A stretch of DNA of 64,000 nt, from positions 930,001-994,000 of the forward strand of contig VWZP01008548.1 in the NCBI GenBank assembly GCA_013396995.1, written 5' to 3'. The DNA comes from Dicaeum eximium. Taxonomy: Eukaryota > Chordata > Aves > Passeriformes > Dicaeidae. The stretch's first letter is position 1. Every line of letters starts with the position of its first letter. Below the pieces are notes generated by a model, which made no database searches, was not told where the DNA came from, and saw only the letters and a list, made by a program, of their open reading frames with translations. The position numbers were made by a program, and so were the translations under genes. This document shows positions 11,557 through 26,100 of this stretch, piece after piece.

Positions 11557-11650
11557 TCCTTCCTTCCTTCCTTCCTTCCTTCCTTCCTTCCGCGCCTTCC
11601 TTCCGCGCCTTCCTTCCGCACTTCTGCACTTCCGCACTTCCGCACTTCCC
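11557..11650. repeat. Compound (TTCC)n microsatellite with CGCGCC and CGCACT units
   Basis: About eight TTCC units (11,557-11,590), then CGCGCCTTCCTTCCGCGCC, then four decamer-like units of the type CGCACTTC to 11,650. The CGCG steps are conspicuous in a CpG-poor region. A very similar compound repeat occurs at 40,083-40,161. Confidence 0.93.
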
Positions 11651-14600
11651 CTCTCCAATTTTTCCCTCCCACTGTCCTTCTCTCTTTCTCTCCTGTGTTT
11701 TTGCTAGACACACACCTTTTTTTTGTTTGTTTGTTGATAGTTACTCGTATAGATGATAGATGAACAGTGTTATTTATTAGCTATGTCTTAGGTACTAAAT
11801 ATCTGAAACATTATCTTGAAACATTATTTCAGAAATCCTTAAATATTTCTATTGTTATTTATAGTGGGCTGTTTGCTAATCCAGTCTTGTGGACTGGATG
11901 CAGTATTTGCCCAAATAAGTTTTTAGGAATACCACTTGATTGAGTGCAAGGTGTCACTATGGCATAGCATTGCTTTAACGCAGTGGAAATTTAAGCCATT
12001 TGAGAGCTTCTAAAATTAATTTATTGGATTTTTGTTTTTCAATTTAAAATCAGATTTTTTTTTTGTAACAGCATTTCCATTGTTTCCTAAAAGGCACATA
12101 AGCTTGGGAAGCTCTATTTCTTTGTGTGTCTTTCCAAATATGAACTAATATGAAGATTTAATATTCTTACTGGTACCATGGGTAAGTCAGACTCTAGTTC
12201 AGCTTAAAATGCCTCCTGATTTCCACAGTCATCTCACCATGGCCTCAGCAAGGATCAGAATAGTATTTATCTTTTAGAATTCTGTGTGTTTATCAGTAGT
12301 GATGCAAAAACATCTTTTTGATTGTCAGCAGTGACAACCAGGAGAAGCTTGCTTGGCCTTACCACATACATCTATTCCAATTCCCTGGCAAAGAAATGTT
12401 TGAGACACTGCCTTCCTGACTTCTTTGGTAGTGAGGCCTGAAATGGAGATCAGATGCTTTGCATTAGTGAGAATAAATGTTGACAAACTAAGATTTGCTT
12501 GGGAAATTTATTAGGACCACAGGAAATCTTATAAAGTTTATATATGTGCATATACATTTATAACTTTATACAAAGCTTTTTATAAATAACAATTTTTATA
12601 TGTATCTTTATACTTATATATGTATCTCCTGTAGTTACATATGTATATGTACATACGTTTTGGTATAACTTTACTGCCTCTTGCTAGTGTTTGCCCCAGA
12701 TACAGAAAGCAAATAGGACTTGACATGCATATGAGGCATAGCGAATTTCAAGATCCTCAGGGATGCAGATTTTTAGAGTACTTAAGTTATTTTTTTAAAC
12801 TGCAAGCCCTCCTTGCTCATAACTATAATGACATTGGTGCTCTGCTATAATATCTCATTGGTTGTGTGAGGCTTAGAGTGTTGGTATAATCCCTGATTTC
12901 AGAATTTGTCTACTCTGTGTCTGCTGGCTCCAAGGAAACTGAACGGTGCTGAGTTGTATTTCTGATTTTAGTTTTACTCTGGAATTGAATTTACTCTTCA
13001 TCCTGAGTTTTATTACTGTATTGCAAACCACATTTATTTCCAGTAAAGATGTGCAAGGCAAGGTATGCGTGTGTGGTGGATAGCTGGGGATGGGTAAAGA
13101 AATGGAGGAAATTATTTCTGTAATGGTTTCTGAACGTCAGGATGCTTCTGCTAATGTAGCTGTACTTCAGTTTCTGCTGAAGTTCACTAGAAAAGAATTT
13201 ACTTGAAACAGTTTTTCCCAATGCTTTCCACATTACTGTAATATAAACTTGAGTGTCTTTTATAAATTGTAGGGTTAACTGAATTTCTAGCAATTGAAAA
13301 GAGAGTACTTACTACAGAACTGCTCATCTATGAGTACTTGTCGAGCCTAAATCCTTGATAATATTTTCCCACTCGAAACATTTTGCCATGTATTTAGACA
13401 CCTCGTGTTCTGGTGCTGATGTATAAGAGTAGGCATGGCACGACACTGCCTGTTTGCTGCATTATCTGTTAAGTGATATGCTAGACTGAGTCTGTCTCTC
13501 TGACTAACATTATCCCACTGCTCAATTAGAAATAAAGTGCAATTGTTGTGATCTTTGAAAGTAACAACTGGTCTGTTTTTCCTCTCGTGGGCAGGTTTCC
13601 CCATAGAATTCTGCCTTCTGAACTTCTGAATATCTAAGTCTTTATCACCCTTATCTTGTAAAAGGAGAATATAAATTTTCTTATATTTGTGAGGTTTACA
13701 ACTTGAAATCAAATATAGTAATGGAAGTCAGTGAGACTTTTTTTGCCAACTGGTTTTCTCCCTCCAAATTTTACTTCTGGCCAAAGACAAAAATCGTCAT
13801 GTTGGCAATTCAGGCTCCTAACAGAACAACTGTTAAGAAAGGAGATAAGAAAAAGGAATTATTAAATTAATTATTTAATCCTTAAATAATGCATTAAATA
13901 ATTAATTATTAAATCCTTAGATTCTGGGGGTTTTTTTTGAGCAAAAAGAGTGCTCAGCACAGAAGTTTTGTGTTATTCTATTGCCCTTGCTTAAATTCTT
14001 TGCTTTATTGTTCAGAAGACATCTCTTTCAAACTATGTCTAAAAAAATAATGTGAAACAGTTTGTTTCAGTGAAAATGTATGACACCTCATTGCAATTAT
14101 ACTTAAACTCAGTTTTATTCTGTTTTCACACTTGGTCTCAATGTGTTTTAGTTCAAGAAAGATTTTTTTCTTACTGGAACAGATTTCAGTTCTCATTGGA
14201 AAGTTATTTTTAGAAAAGTTACTTTAAATAAATGAAAACCAGTAAATATTAGAAAAGGAGAAATTCATCTGAACAGTCAAGTTCAGTCAAGCCAAGGAAC
14301 CCTTTTATCAAACAGATAACCTGTTTGATAAACAGATAACATGTTTGTTTTTCAATCAGAACCTGATTAGCTCATAATCTAAGGCTTTGCTTCTTTTATG
14401 AAGCTCTAATCAAACACATTTTTTAAACACATTCTTATAAGACACGTGTGTAAAGTTCATTTCAAGTCCAAACAGGTAAATACTTTGGCAATGTTGCTTT
14501 TAGTACTTTGGCAATACTTTGGCATGTTGTTTTTAATAGATGCACCATTGGCCCAACATGTCTACTTCAGACCCTTTGACATCATAAAATATATAAGAGG

Positions 14601-16429
14601 TCATTTCCTACAGCCCTGGACAGCATTTTATCTTCCCAAATCAACCATTGAACAAGTAAGCATGTATTTCAAGGCAATTCCCTGCCTTTCAGAGGTCAGT
14701 GTGGTTCAGCAGCATTAGAGTTCTGTTTCTGAAGTGCTTTGAAATACCTCAGGAAATAAGTAGAAAAAAAATCACTGTTAGGTGTTGTGGTTTGTGTTGG
14801 GAATTTTTTTGTTTTGGTTTGGCTTGTTTTTTTTTTTTCTGAACTGAAATCATTAGAAAAGAAAAATAGTCTTTGCTGTCTTTGTGAAAGATCCATCTGT
14901 TGTCTTACTAGCACTATATGAACCACAGTCCAGTCACATATATAGATATAAAAAACACAGACATACATACACACCAAAATATATATAAATTGGATTAGGA
15001 AGAGTAATTAAAACCATAAAATTTTGCTGAAGAAGAAGTGGTGTTGGATTTATATTTTCTGGTGGAACTGCTCTTACAGATGTTTGGAGGAAAGTTTATA
15101 TGAAATATTTCCGAGTGTCACATTGGATTTGACATAGGTTCAACCAATTTTAATTGATTCATAATGAAAACTGTAGTCTCTTGAAAAGAATACAGCTGCA
15201 CATTCTCAGCAATCAAACTTTTGTTATTGTCTATGAACTTCAGTTAATTAAGTGTGCATAATAGCAGAGATTTCCATTTTAAGATCTTATGTGCTTCGGG
15301 AAATAGAAATGGAAAATAAGATGATAAATCCTGGGTCCCTATAAGTCTCATTTTTATATGAACTAAATTTATATGAACTTAAAATAGCTGAAACTTAACT
15401 AGAGTGTATTCAATGTTCTAATAAAGTTTAAACACATAATATAGTCTTAGCTTTTATCATGTTAAACACTTAAAAATTTTACTTCAGACTTTCATTTGCT
15501 TTGTCCAAACAGATGAAAATAAACAAACCTATGGAATATAACGTGGAAACAATATCTAGTGATGTATCTGTGTGACACAACTTTTTCTGTTATCCACTGC
15601 CAAGTAAAACAACTCCTAACATAGACAATAAACAACATATTACTTATTTCTTCTGTTTTATCATAAACAGTGCTATCTCAGAACGCATAAAATATGACAT
15701 TAAGATTTTTTTTTTCATCACTTCTAAAGAACAATTAATAGAACAGATAATTTTCTCTAAAATAATTTAAATTCTGTGTCTGCTCCTGTTTCATTCACTG
15801 CTCCTCTCAGGAAGTTGAGGAAATTAGGTTGGAATGTCTGATTTTTAAATAATGACTTAAACAGGTCTGACTTGCACTATCTATCTCCTTTCTTTGCTTC
15901 CTTTTATAATAAAATATTCTTGTCCTATGCTTATTAATTTTATATGTGGGCATAATTGAGATAGGTGTATTAAACTTGTCACGTGCATGAACTCTTCTGT
16001 ATTTTTGAGTCATGATGCAGCTGAAGACATCATCAAGAAATATCCCTTCTTTTTCTTAGCCTCTGGCAGATTTAATAAATATCCTCTTTACCTGAACCAA
16101 GATGACCTTTCTTCTATCATGTAGGGAATTATCTACTTAGTGATCATCCCAGGACTCTAGTTCATTAAAAAGCACAGGTATCATGAGATGCCTGATTAAG
16201 TTATTACACTAAAACCAGAGTGGACTTAGCATTAAACATCATACTACTGTTTGAGGTAAAAAATGCTTCTCACCAGATGTCTATTGACCAGAATGTAGGT
16301 TAATAAACGCAGAGACAAATTCACTGTACAGTTAAAAATTTTAAATTCCAAGTCATGATTTGAGGACTTTTTGATTTCAGAGAAATATATTAAGAAAGCA
16401 TATAGAACTCATCAACCAAACCATTAGTT
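11651..16429. other. Unique AT-rich non-coding sequence
   Basis: About 4.8 kb without a recognised gene or dispersed repeat. Small-scale structure includes TA-rich sequence at 12,535-12,660, an A/T inverted repeat at 13,865-13,907 (15-bp arms), a 10-bp stem TATCAAACAG/CTGTTTGATA at 14,306-14,330, three copies of TACTTTGGCA at about 14,481-14,524, and T12 at 14,827. The minus frame at 13,347-13,712 (121 codons) is the longest here. It has no motif I recognise and is of chance length. Confidence 0.5.
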
Positions 16430-16830
16430 TTTGCTTACAGTTTCTGGGAAATTATTCATTGTGCTGCATTTAAAGCACAGCTTTTTCAGTCTGACTGCTG
16501 GCCACAAACAAAGGCTGCAGCAGGTTTCTATAAAATTAGAACTTTCTGAGATTTATTATAGTTTTCAGCATCCATAAAAACCTTTCTGTTAAGCCCTCCA
16601 ACAACATGCTGTATCTTGGCAAGAAACCAGCAAGTTATGATAGCTGCCTGATATTAATTAATAATTTAGCCTTTACAATTGTCCTGGCTTTTATCCTAGA
16701 AGTGCTTTTTCTGTGAGCCTTGGCAGTTTATTAGCAGATGCACTGCAGGCAATTAGAAGATGTCATCTTCATGTGGCTTTGCTGCCTGTTCACCTATTTA
16801 ATAAAGTATTTTATTGCTTGCATTTGGCTT
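16430..16830. promoter_or_regulatory. Candidate conserved non-coding element (weak)
   Basis: The stretch lacks open frames and simple repeats, has balanced composition, and contains homeodomain-type TTAATTAATAATTTAG, HMG-type AACAAAGG, and CAGCAGG/CTGCAGGCAATTAG blocks. This texture is typical of conserved vertebrate non-coding elements, but without comparison to another genome it is only a suspicion. Confidence 0.18.
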
Positions 16831-19800
16831 GTGTTGGAACAGATACAAAAATATTTGCATCTTAAGTAAGATATAAATGCTTTACATTGGCTTTCTTGCC
16901 ATAGGAACTATATGTATTGGAGTGACTGCTTATTTAATGGGAATACTAAACATGAAGTAAGAGATTGAATCTTTATTTGATTTCTGTAACATACGTTAAG
17001 ACTTAGATTCAAAAGAGTTTGTATGTGACAGCCTGGTCATTTATCTATCAGTTTGAAAAAAAAAATTGAAAATTATTTTGTTAAAAGAGCTTCAGTTGTT
17101 TCAGGTTTTAGTTAGCAGTGGTGTTCTGGATATTTTTTGCTCTCTCTTATTTCTTTTGTGTCTAATATCTGAAAGATGGGAGAACAAGCCACAATGCAGT
17201 GAATAACTTGAGATATATTTATCAAATAAGAAGAGATTAGAAAAATATTTGCAGATTCCTAAATATTACAAACATTCCAAGTGTTCAGACTAATTTGAAG
17301 CATGTTTTGAAAATTCTTATTTTAAATTAATTTAGTATAGTTACTGTTTAAATTTGATTGTATGTTATTTTTCCTGCAGAAGATATTTCCCTGACATTTT
17401 TAGGAAGGCATTTGGGGCACAAGTTTATTGATGTGTGGTAGGGTATATTGTACAGAGCAAAAGTAGTTAGCAGTTCTTGATACAAAACTAAATGATTTCC
17501 AGCTGTGTAATATGCATTACAATGCACAGTTTTTTGAACTGTTACTCTAAAAAACTATCTTTTAAAGTGTGATCCATCCATATTATATATGTCTAGTATT
17601 TGTAGACATAAATGTAAAATAAAAAAATTGTTTAACACTTGATAAACTACCTGTAAAGTCAGTTTTAACATAACACATATCCCCAAATATTTGTCAAAAC
17701 AGAGTTTTAAAATAAAAAACAGCAAAAAAAATCCACTTTAAACTCCTACGATCTTACCTAATGTATGCAAATATAAATGCATTCAAGATGTACTGAAGGA
17801 TGACTATGGAAACTGACAGTGAACATTTGCTTTAAAATACTTGGCCAAATAACAAATAGAGAAATTCTAAACCTTTTATTTTTGTGCTCTGCAGAGGTCA
17901 TTTTGTGGAGGAAAACTGAAACATTTGTTGAATAACTAGCTCAGGTAGTAAAAAAATCCACACAGATTTTCTTCTATATTCATTCTATAAAATGCTGTAC
18001 AATTTCATGTTGTAGAGTCTTATGAAAATTACTCTAGCTTTAATTTTTACAGAGCATATGAAAATTACAGTTGAATGTATGCCAGTTACCTCACAGGGAA
18101 AATTGAGTAAGAAGAGAGCAGTAACTTGGAAATGCTAAAGAAATTGTTAGTGGCAATTAAACTTCAGGATGAGTATAAAGCTCACAAAGACAACAAATGC
18201 ATTTTTAAATTTATATATTCAAGACAGGAGAAGTGATGACAAATACTATTTCTTAGTATTCTCTTTGGATCAACAATGGCAGCTAGATGAAACTACTTAT
18301 GATATGTGAAAACATAAGCATAAGAGCTTTCATCTGGAGAAACCATCACTTGGTTGGTATATCCTCCCTTCTGACTAAATCAAGAGAAGGAGCTTCCCAC
18401 ACCTACTTGTAGAGGAGTTCTTGGTGCATTGTTTCTCACCTCTGTTACTATGGGGCCAAATGAGGGAACCCAACATGAAAACTTGCTTCATCTTCAGGAG
18501 TTTCTACAGTTTTGCCTGGAGAGCATGCAGGAAGAACTAGATTTGACCTAGTTTTAAACCAAAAATATTAATTGTTTTCAGGTGTAATGGTTAGCAGGAT
18601 TCAGTACACATTGGATTAATGTTTTTGTCCTCTTAGTTTTTGAAGTATGACAAATCTCTCAATTTGTTGCAATATTCTATGTCAGAAGAAAAACAAAGAC
18701 TTTTCATGTTTCACTTATTAAGGAAACAGACTGAATGGAAATATATTGAATTAATTAGTTACCAATATTTTAAATATTTTCATTACAATATATTTTCTTG
18801 GCTAATAAGTTTGTCAGTGTCACATCATGGTTCTGCTTAGTCCTGTTCTTTCTTCCATGAGGAATGACAACTGCTCCTGACAGACAGAGCATGCAAAAAT
18901 AAAAAGTCACATGTTTAGATTTTTTTTTTGCAGGATGTTAAAAAATAATGAAAACAAAAAATACCAAAACCATCTGCATTACTCTTTGTTTTGAAGACTA
19001 ACAGTCCATTCAAGCACACACAAAGGCGAATCCATCTTCCAGCTGTTGTGATTTAAAAATTAGATATCTAGCATAATCTGATTATAAAATTGTACTCACA
19101 AAACGAAGAGAAAATAAAGTAAAATGCATTACAATTAAGAAATTAAAAAAAACAGTGAGAATGATTCTGAATTAGATGCAGTCCTTGGATTTTTCCCATG
19201 TTGTCTAAAAAAGCATTGTTATAGTGAAAAACATGCACAGGGGAAACAGAAGCAATGGGGTAACAAACCCAAGCGAATCCAGCGGTAAGACAGTAGGTAT
19301 GATGTAAAAACATACATGACAGAAATGGCAGGTTTGCTTGAGGCCTCTCTCCTACCTGTAAGCAGTGGTTGTTCTACACAGTTGGCAGATAAAACATAAC
19401 ACTTGAGTTCACTAACTAAATTTTAAGAATGATCCTTGAATGATGAGTCCAGCAGAGAAATGAAGTAATAATTGTGAAGAAATAATTCTGTAACGCTTCA
19501 GTTCCCTTATTCAAAATCAAGGAATGGAAAAAGAAAAAAAAAGATGAGCAGAGGGAAATCTTCTGATTGTTACTGCAGAATAATCTTTGCATGGATTAAT
19601 TGAATTCCTGTGTTGAAGATGCAGCTAAGAAAATGTTGCTTGGTGGCTCAATAGAGAATTTTTTCTCTCTGTGTTTATTTGGTCTATGTACATATGCAAA
19701 AACTGCAGTGGCAGAACAAAACCAGTTATTACGCCTTTCTTTATCTCATAAAAGCTCTTCATACAATCAGTGTAAAAGATACTAGTAACCTTTGGAAGTT

Positions 19801-20071
19801 ACTGTAGTAGAATAAGGAATAAATTATTCTATAAAATTAATCTTGTAGTTCTGCTTTTTCCCCCATCATAGCCAGATAACTAGAATAATTGGAAACAGGT
19901 GAAGCATGTAATCCCTTTTTTCCCAACATATTGGTCATTGCACTGCTCAAATAAAGTCAAGTGTCTTCTTTTAAGAATACAGAAATATATAAGTGAAAAT
20001 ACAATTTATCGTGGATATCCTATGGCATTTGTTTATTTGCTATCACTTAAACATCACATGGCTAAATTTCC
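16831..20071. other. Unique AT-rich non-coding sequence
   Basis: No recognised gene or repeat. Open frames are at most 66 codons. An octamer ATTTGCAT occurs at 16,853 and ATGCAAAT near 17,766; both are common by chance in AT-rich DNA. Confidence 0.5.
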
Positions 20072-20109
20072 ATTTTGTGAGTTCTTGGTCATCCAAGAAC
20101 TCACAAAAT
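20072..20109. repeat. Perfect hairpin, 17-bp arms with a 4-nt loop
   Basis: The left arm ATTTTGTGAGTTCTTGG (20,072-20,088) and the right arm CCAAGAACTCACAAAAT (20,093-20,109) are exact reverse complements separated by TCAT. There is no T-run after it and the setting is eukaryotic, so it is not a terminator. The arms are too short for a miRNA precursor. Confidence 0.95.
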
Positions 20110-23100
20110 CTTCAAAACTGCAATAATCAGAGGTATTAATTGGATTTGTTATATTTTTCAGCAATATGGAAAGAGCTATCAACCTCCCGCTTGCACTGAG
20201 AGTTATATGCCTGTAACTTTATCTACAATTCTTGAGGTGCATGTAGGGTTTTGGATAATAAAACCACATTGATGCTGTCTGAAGCAGCAGGTTGGAAAAT
20301 GTTGGCTGATATTTGCTTAAGTGCCTCAATTAAAAAAAAAAATTGGACCATCATAACTTCATAATTCCACTTTATGCAGAAGATAACCAAATATAGAGAT
20401 ATATTACATGAAGAAGTTCTGTCACACCATTTAAATTGTTTTATTAGCAGATAGTGTTTCTGTTGTGTAGAGAAAGAAGGTCTTATAAAATTGAAATTAA
20501 TTGATCCAAACCAATGAAGAAAGCCCAAAATAAATCTGTATAAGGAAAACTCTCAAATGAACTGATATGTTGTCTTTGTGGGAGAATAATACTTGCAAAA
20601 TTATGTATTTATAAACATATGAAAGCTAATAACAAAAATGAAAGTTGGAAATCAACTTTAGCAAGGAGGGGAACATAAGTAATCATCACCTTTGGAAAGG
20701 ATGAGGGCTTTTTAATCTTTCAATCTCTAAATACAAAAAAAAAATATAATTACAGTAAGATTAGCAGAAGCAGAAACTTGTAGCGACAAAAAAGGTTATT
20801 CACTTCTATCACATTTCCTAGATGTGAGCTGGATCACTAACACAGGAATAGCACTCCAAAAGGAAAAAAAAAAAGACATTCAGTTTACTATTGTGAAGGA
20901 AATCAGGGAATTGTTTAATAAGTCATCAATTGTGTACAGACTATTACATAATAGTAAGGCCACAGGGGAAAGCTTACTAATTAGCTACTGGTTTTCCTGC
21001 AATGCTTTAAGTGAAAGTTGTTTTGTTGGGTTTTTTTTTTTTTTTTGGCAGGAACAGGCAAGAGCTGGTAATGTTTTATTTTGATGAAGGCAAGATGCTC
21101 AATATCCTCTGTCAGGAAGCCTGTTTTATTCTTGATTGTGGCAATGAGCTATATTACTGAGGAAATGCTCTGTCCTGATACATTTGTAGATAGATGACTT
21201 TAGATAATAGCAGGCTATCTGAGTAAAAGGTTAAGAGAACTGTACTTTCTATGTAACAGGTACTGAAATTCTCATTCACTCAGTAAATGGCTCAAAAAGT
21301 TGTCTGTCTACTGAGAAAAAGACTCATATGGCCTCTTAGGAGTAAGAGAAATTTCAAGGAGTTACGTGGATTAATTACCAGGAAAACACTTACTCTTCTG
21401 GCTGATGAAAAGTTAAGATGAAAAAGGAAGAAACCTGAAAAATATCAGGAATGTAATTTATATTCATTATGTTTAAGACTTCTAGAATTTAGATGAGGTA
21501 TTTGAATGTTTCCGCTCAGCTCCATTGGCTGGTTTTCTTTAACACTAAGTAAGATCAAGCATGTACTTTCTGCCTTGTTTTATTTTTATTATTTATTTAA
21601 AGAAAGATAAAAGACAACCTTTTTTTCTCTGTTGCACTGTTGATGTCTTAAATGGGAAAATGAGGAGATTTTTTAATATTAAAAGTATGTACACTTTACT
21701 TGACACATTTACGGTAGAAGCAGTGGTTGCTTTTCTCCTAGTGAAATTGTCCAAGAAGGACAAAACAAAGCAGACATCCCCTCTGCAATGGGGAGGGCAA
21801 CATAAGAGAGGAAAAAATTAATTTATTTAAACTGTGATACCCACAAGGTCTCCTCTCTTCTGTGAAACCCACAACTCTTTCCTTTAAAAATAAATGGCTT
21901 CCTCTGAGATTTAAAGGAGTACATTAGGTTAATTTTTGTAGTGTAGACAGCTCAATGAGTCAGTATGGGTGAGATTCAGGACAAAGATAAAACAAGTTAC
22001 ACGTACATTTAGGAGCCTGTCAGCATTTCAGATGCTTGAGAGTACTAGAGACATCCCAGTGGAAAAACCAGTGTGATGCACAACTGGAAAACAGGTGCAG
22101 TTTGTGAGGACAAGCATCTCAGATGGTATTAGACACTGATGCGTGGGCAAATGAGCTACAGCCCCAGGTACCTGAACTCCTTTTACAGAGAGTGCTTGCT
22201 GAAGGCTTGGTACAGTTGCCTGAGGTATTCTAGAGTTGTGTCTGACCTTCAGGGAGTGCTTTAGAATACCACAGGCCTCTCAATGGGTAGATTTTTTAGC
22301 AAAAAAAGAAAAGTAGCTCATTATGGGTTCTGGTAAAATGTATTTAGCTAGCTTCATAAACATACAATTAAGAGTTTTACATTGAGCCTATGGCCTTCTA
22401 GAGCAGTGATTGAAGGTCACTCACTGTAAAAGAAGTTCATCATCAATGTGGTTATGTGATATGAACATTATGTAGGCATCATACCTGCTTTTTATGATAT
22501 GTATACAAATGTGTATGTATAAGCATGAGAGCATAAACAATTACATGAAAGAGCAAGAAATTACCTCTTCGAGTAATTAATATCTCCCTAGGAGAATAAA
22601 ACCAAATACACAGTGGTTCTCCAAGATTAATAAAATTTAGTCTTTTCTAGAGGAAACTGTTCCTCAGACATTGACCTTAGAAATAAAAAATTACATCAAT
22701 ACTGTAATCAGAAAATTAAAGCCTGAAGCATGATAAGAAAATTTAATTGATGCTTATTTCTTTTTACTGTCTGTTAATAATGCCTTCTATTTTCTACTGA
22801 CTGTGCTAAGTTATTAGTACTTTATTAATAGAGTTCATTGAATAATTCTAACAAGTCTTTAAAACACTTTATGATTAAGTTAGTAAAGAATTACACTTAG
22901 CTAAAATGCCATTGGTTAACTCTCTGGTAATTTATTAATGTTTGAAGAAGATATATCTAGGATATTTTATAAACCATTTACAACTAAGTCCCTGTTTTCT
23001 GGAAGTGTTGATGAAAAGTAACAGATTAACAAGGAATATGGGAAATTATTTTATTTATGTGACTGTTTAGATGATCATCGACAATATTTTAAATTTTTTA

Positions 23101-26100
23101 GACTTCAACTAGACTTCAACTTTTTTCCTTTTTGGGATCAGACTGGGTGCATATTGGATAATAAAGATTTTCCCCAACCATTGTGTTTCCAAGTTTAGAA
23201 AGTATTCTAAAATGCACTGAGCTGCATTTATTCTCTGGGGACATACCTACCTGCATCTGATTAGAATATACTGAGTGTATTTGTATAGAAATGTCAAGAC
23301 TTTATCAGCTTAAACTGATATGTTGATGGTATTAATGGCCGTTTTAGGACATTGATTAATCTTTAATTTTTACAGCACTTTCCCCTTTCCCCAGTCCCAA
23401 TACATGCATCCCTGTTCCTTCCTAAGGACAATGAAAAAGATGCTGGGTTACTTGTTTCGGGTCTGTAGTTCTCTCTACATTTTCCATGAAGAGAAATATA
23501 TGCAATTAAATGAAAAAGTACACTGTCCAGATCCAGTAGTTTGTTTGGTATAAGAAACCCTACTAAAGATAAATAAGCCAAAATTTTAAAGATAGAAAGA
23601 AACATACAAATAATCGTAAGGAAAATGCTGTTATAAGTGAATGAACAGAGAATTAACTGTACATATATTGTAATAAATTAATTTACAGATGTTTTCTTCA
23701 AATGTTCTTTTAATATATTTAAAATAGCTTTGAAATATAGTCTTCTGAGGGAATGATAAGACTTAATGAATGGAATTACTCTCAAAGGGAGCTGGTGTTC
23801 AGGTCTGACATTTTACTAGAGAGCTGAGATTAACTTCTGACAAAAGACATGGACAGATGCATGGATTAAAGTATAGGGCAACACTGACAGAAAACTGTAC
23901 ACAGACATACATGAGACCATCTAAAACTTCAAATGAGACTCATGTTTATTTATGGTCTAGTTTATATATACTGAAAACATTAGGGGCGTTCACATCGGTC
24001 TAGAAAGACAAAGGAATTAAAATTGATTGCTGCCTGCAGAATGAGTTAGAGGAGAATGTTATCATATCTGTGTTATAATACTGAGGAGGAGAAGGTGTAT
24101 AGCAAGGAGGTGTGTGCCTTCTCTGTATGCATTTAGAGACACTGTTGAATGAACAGTGTATTCTGTGTTTCTGTTCAGACGGAAAAATCATCTTAGGTCA
24201 TTGTTGTTTATTCTGTGGACACCTGGAGAATAGGTCAAAACAGTCATCCACTACTTCTCCTACTAGAAGAACAGGGTGTCATTTCCACTTCCATAAATAG
24301 CTTTGTTCCGTGACTCAAACCTCTCGTGAAATGAATCAAAGCTTTGTATTTTAAATGTCACTAAAAAATGTCAGCCCCCCAACCCAATCTTCTTTCTTTC
24401 CAGTCCAGCACAAGGTATAAATTCAAACAAGATCTATTCAAAGATAGCCAGCCTCAAAACAAGCTCTCATCTTTCTGGTTGTCCAGCTAATACACTGAGT
24501 GTGCACATAATCCTTAAATTTGCTGCTCAAGATAGCAGCACAGTCCCAGCTGTGCATGGGGCCTAGTAAAATCCCCTTGTAAGGAATTTCTATGTAAATA
24601 AAGGTTTTTCATCTGGGGCTTTGATATTCCATTTTCACAGGATCAGTCTCTGAAACTAAAATAAAAACCACATTCAGGGCTTCTGTAAATTTTATTCATC
24701 TGCCTATTATCTCTACAGCCTGTCCAATCAATTAGGATTTACCAGATACAGACACTTCTGGGAAAAATTATATTCTTGCTCTAATGAGCAAAATCTTCTG
24801 AGAGGATTTATTTCTTTATCACTTGTGGGAGAAGAGGAATGGTGAGGGAGAGGAGCTGCTGCAGATAACATATAAGACATCATGCAGAGGGAGTACATGG
24901 TTCTGGTTGCTGGTCCTGCTAGGTAAGGTACATACTCCTGGCTTGATACACTCCACCTTACTTCTTTATAGCTCTGTAGGATGCACAGCCTTCCAGCTGA
25001 GAGCTGCAGCAGAATGGCCTTAACAGTCAGCACAAAATTATGACAAAAAGCCTTGAGTTTAGGCCTCTGCGAACTGGTAGACCTCTCCAAGTGGGACCTG
25101 TGATAGTTCAGCCTCTGTTTTTTCGTCATTTTATCTTTTCTTCCTGTTGAGTTGTCATAGATGGGTGTTTTCTTCCAAATCCTTTGTTAGTTTTTCCTTC
25201 ATAATCTGTCCAAAATATTTACAGCAGCTTTCCATGAAAATATAGAAAGAAATAACAGCATTAAAAATCAGGGATGTTCCCTAGTGAATGAACTGTGAGC
25301 ATTGACATTGCTCCAAACATTACCAGTGACTGCTTAAAAATATTAAAAAAAAAAACCAAACAAACAATACTACAGTCAGAAAGAGAAGTCCACCTTTCTA
25401 TTCCTTGGAGAGAAAATGTACAATTTTAGGTGAGTGCAACCAAATACTTATTAAACCAAAAAGCAAAAAAAAGACTGCAGTAAGCCTGGTCAGCAGAGAC
25501 TACATAAATGAGTATAACAGGGAGTTCTCTAACATGATTCATCAGAAAGAATTTATAGAACTCCTAAAGTTTTTCATCTTGGAACTCAAATATAAAGTAA
25601 AAATCCTTCTCTGAAAACTTCTGCAAAAAAGCACAAGTACTTTTCAAATGCTTCCCATGAGCCACTAAAGGAGGAAAGAAACAACTCAGCAGGAGTTGTT
25701 ACAAATAGTCATGATATTCTAACCCTTCTAACCCTTCAGGATTTATAAAGCACGTCTTTCTTTTAGGTAGGTATATTTCCCAACATCTAACTAGAAACCA
25801 ACAGCTTGGTCCCAGGAAGAGTCATCCTGTGCACCTATAACCCATCCCAGAGTGGCATTATGACTTGCCTTAAATGCCATTAAGAATAAGGTCAGTTCTC
25901 ACAAACCAAGACCAAACATGCTGCCCTGCTTATGTGAAGTACTTCGTATTCTGTACAATATTCCTTCATGGAAGGGAAATACGTGGCTGAAAAAAAAATA
26001 GCTTTGCTTTAAAATGAAATAACAAATCATAAAATGTTGGAAACCTAGTTGTCAAACTAAGCTGGTTTTTTTTTCAAAAGAACCAAATTGTGTAGATCAA

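Noticed and set aside
13347..13712. 121-codon minus frame
   Set aside because: Hydrophilic and protein-like at first glance, but no recognisable family, no splice-site evidence and chance length.
22000..22270. Possible LTR remnant
   Set aside because: Composition and phrasing suggest a dispersed repeat, but I found no terminal dinucleotides, repeats or known family words.
24728..25129. 133-codon minus frame
   Set aside because: No domain or motif recognised. About two to three frames of over 120 codons are expected by chance at this stop density.
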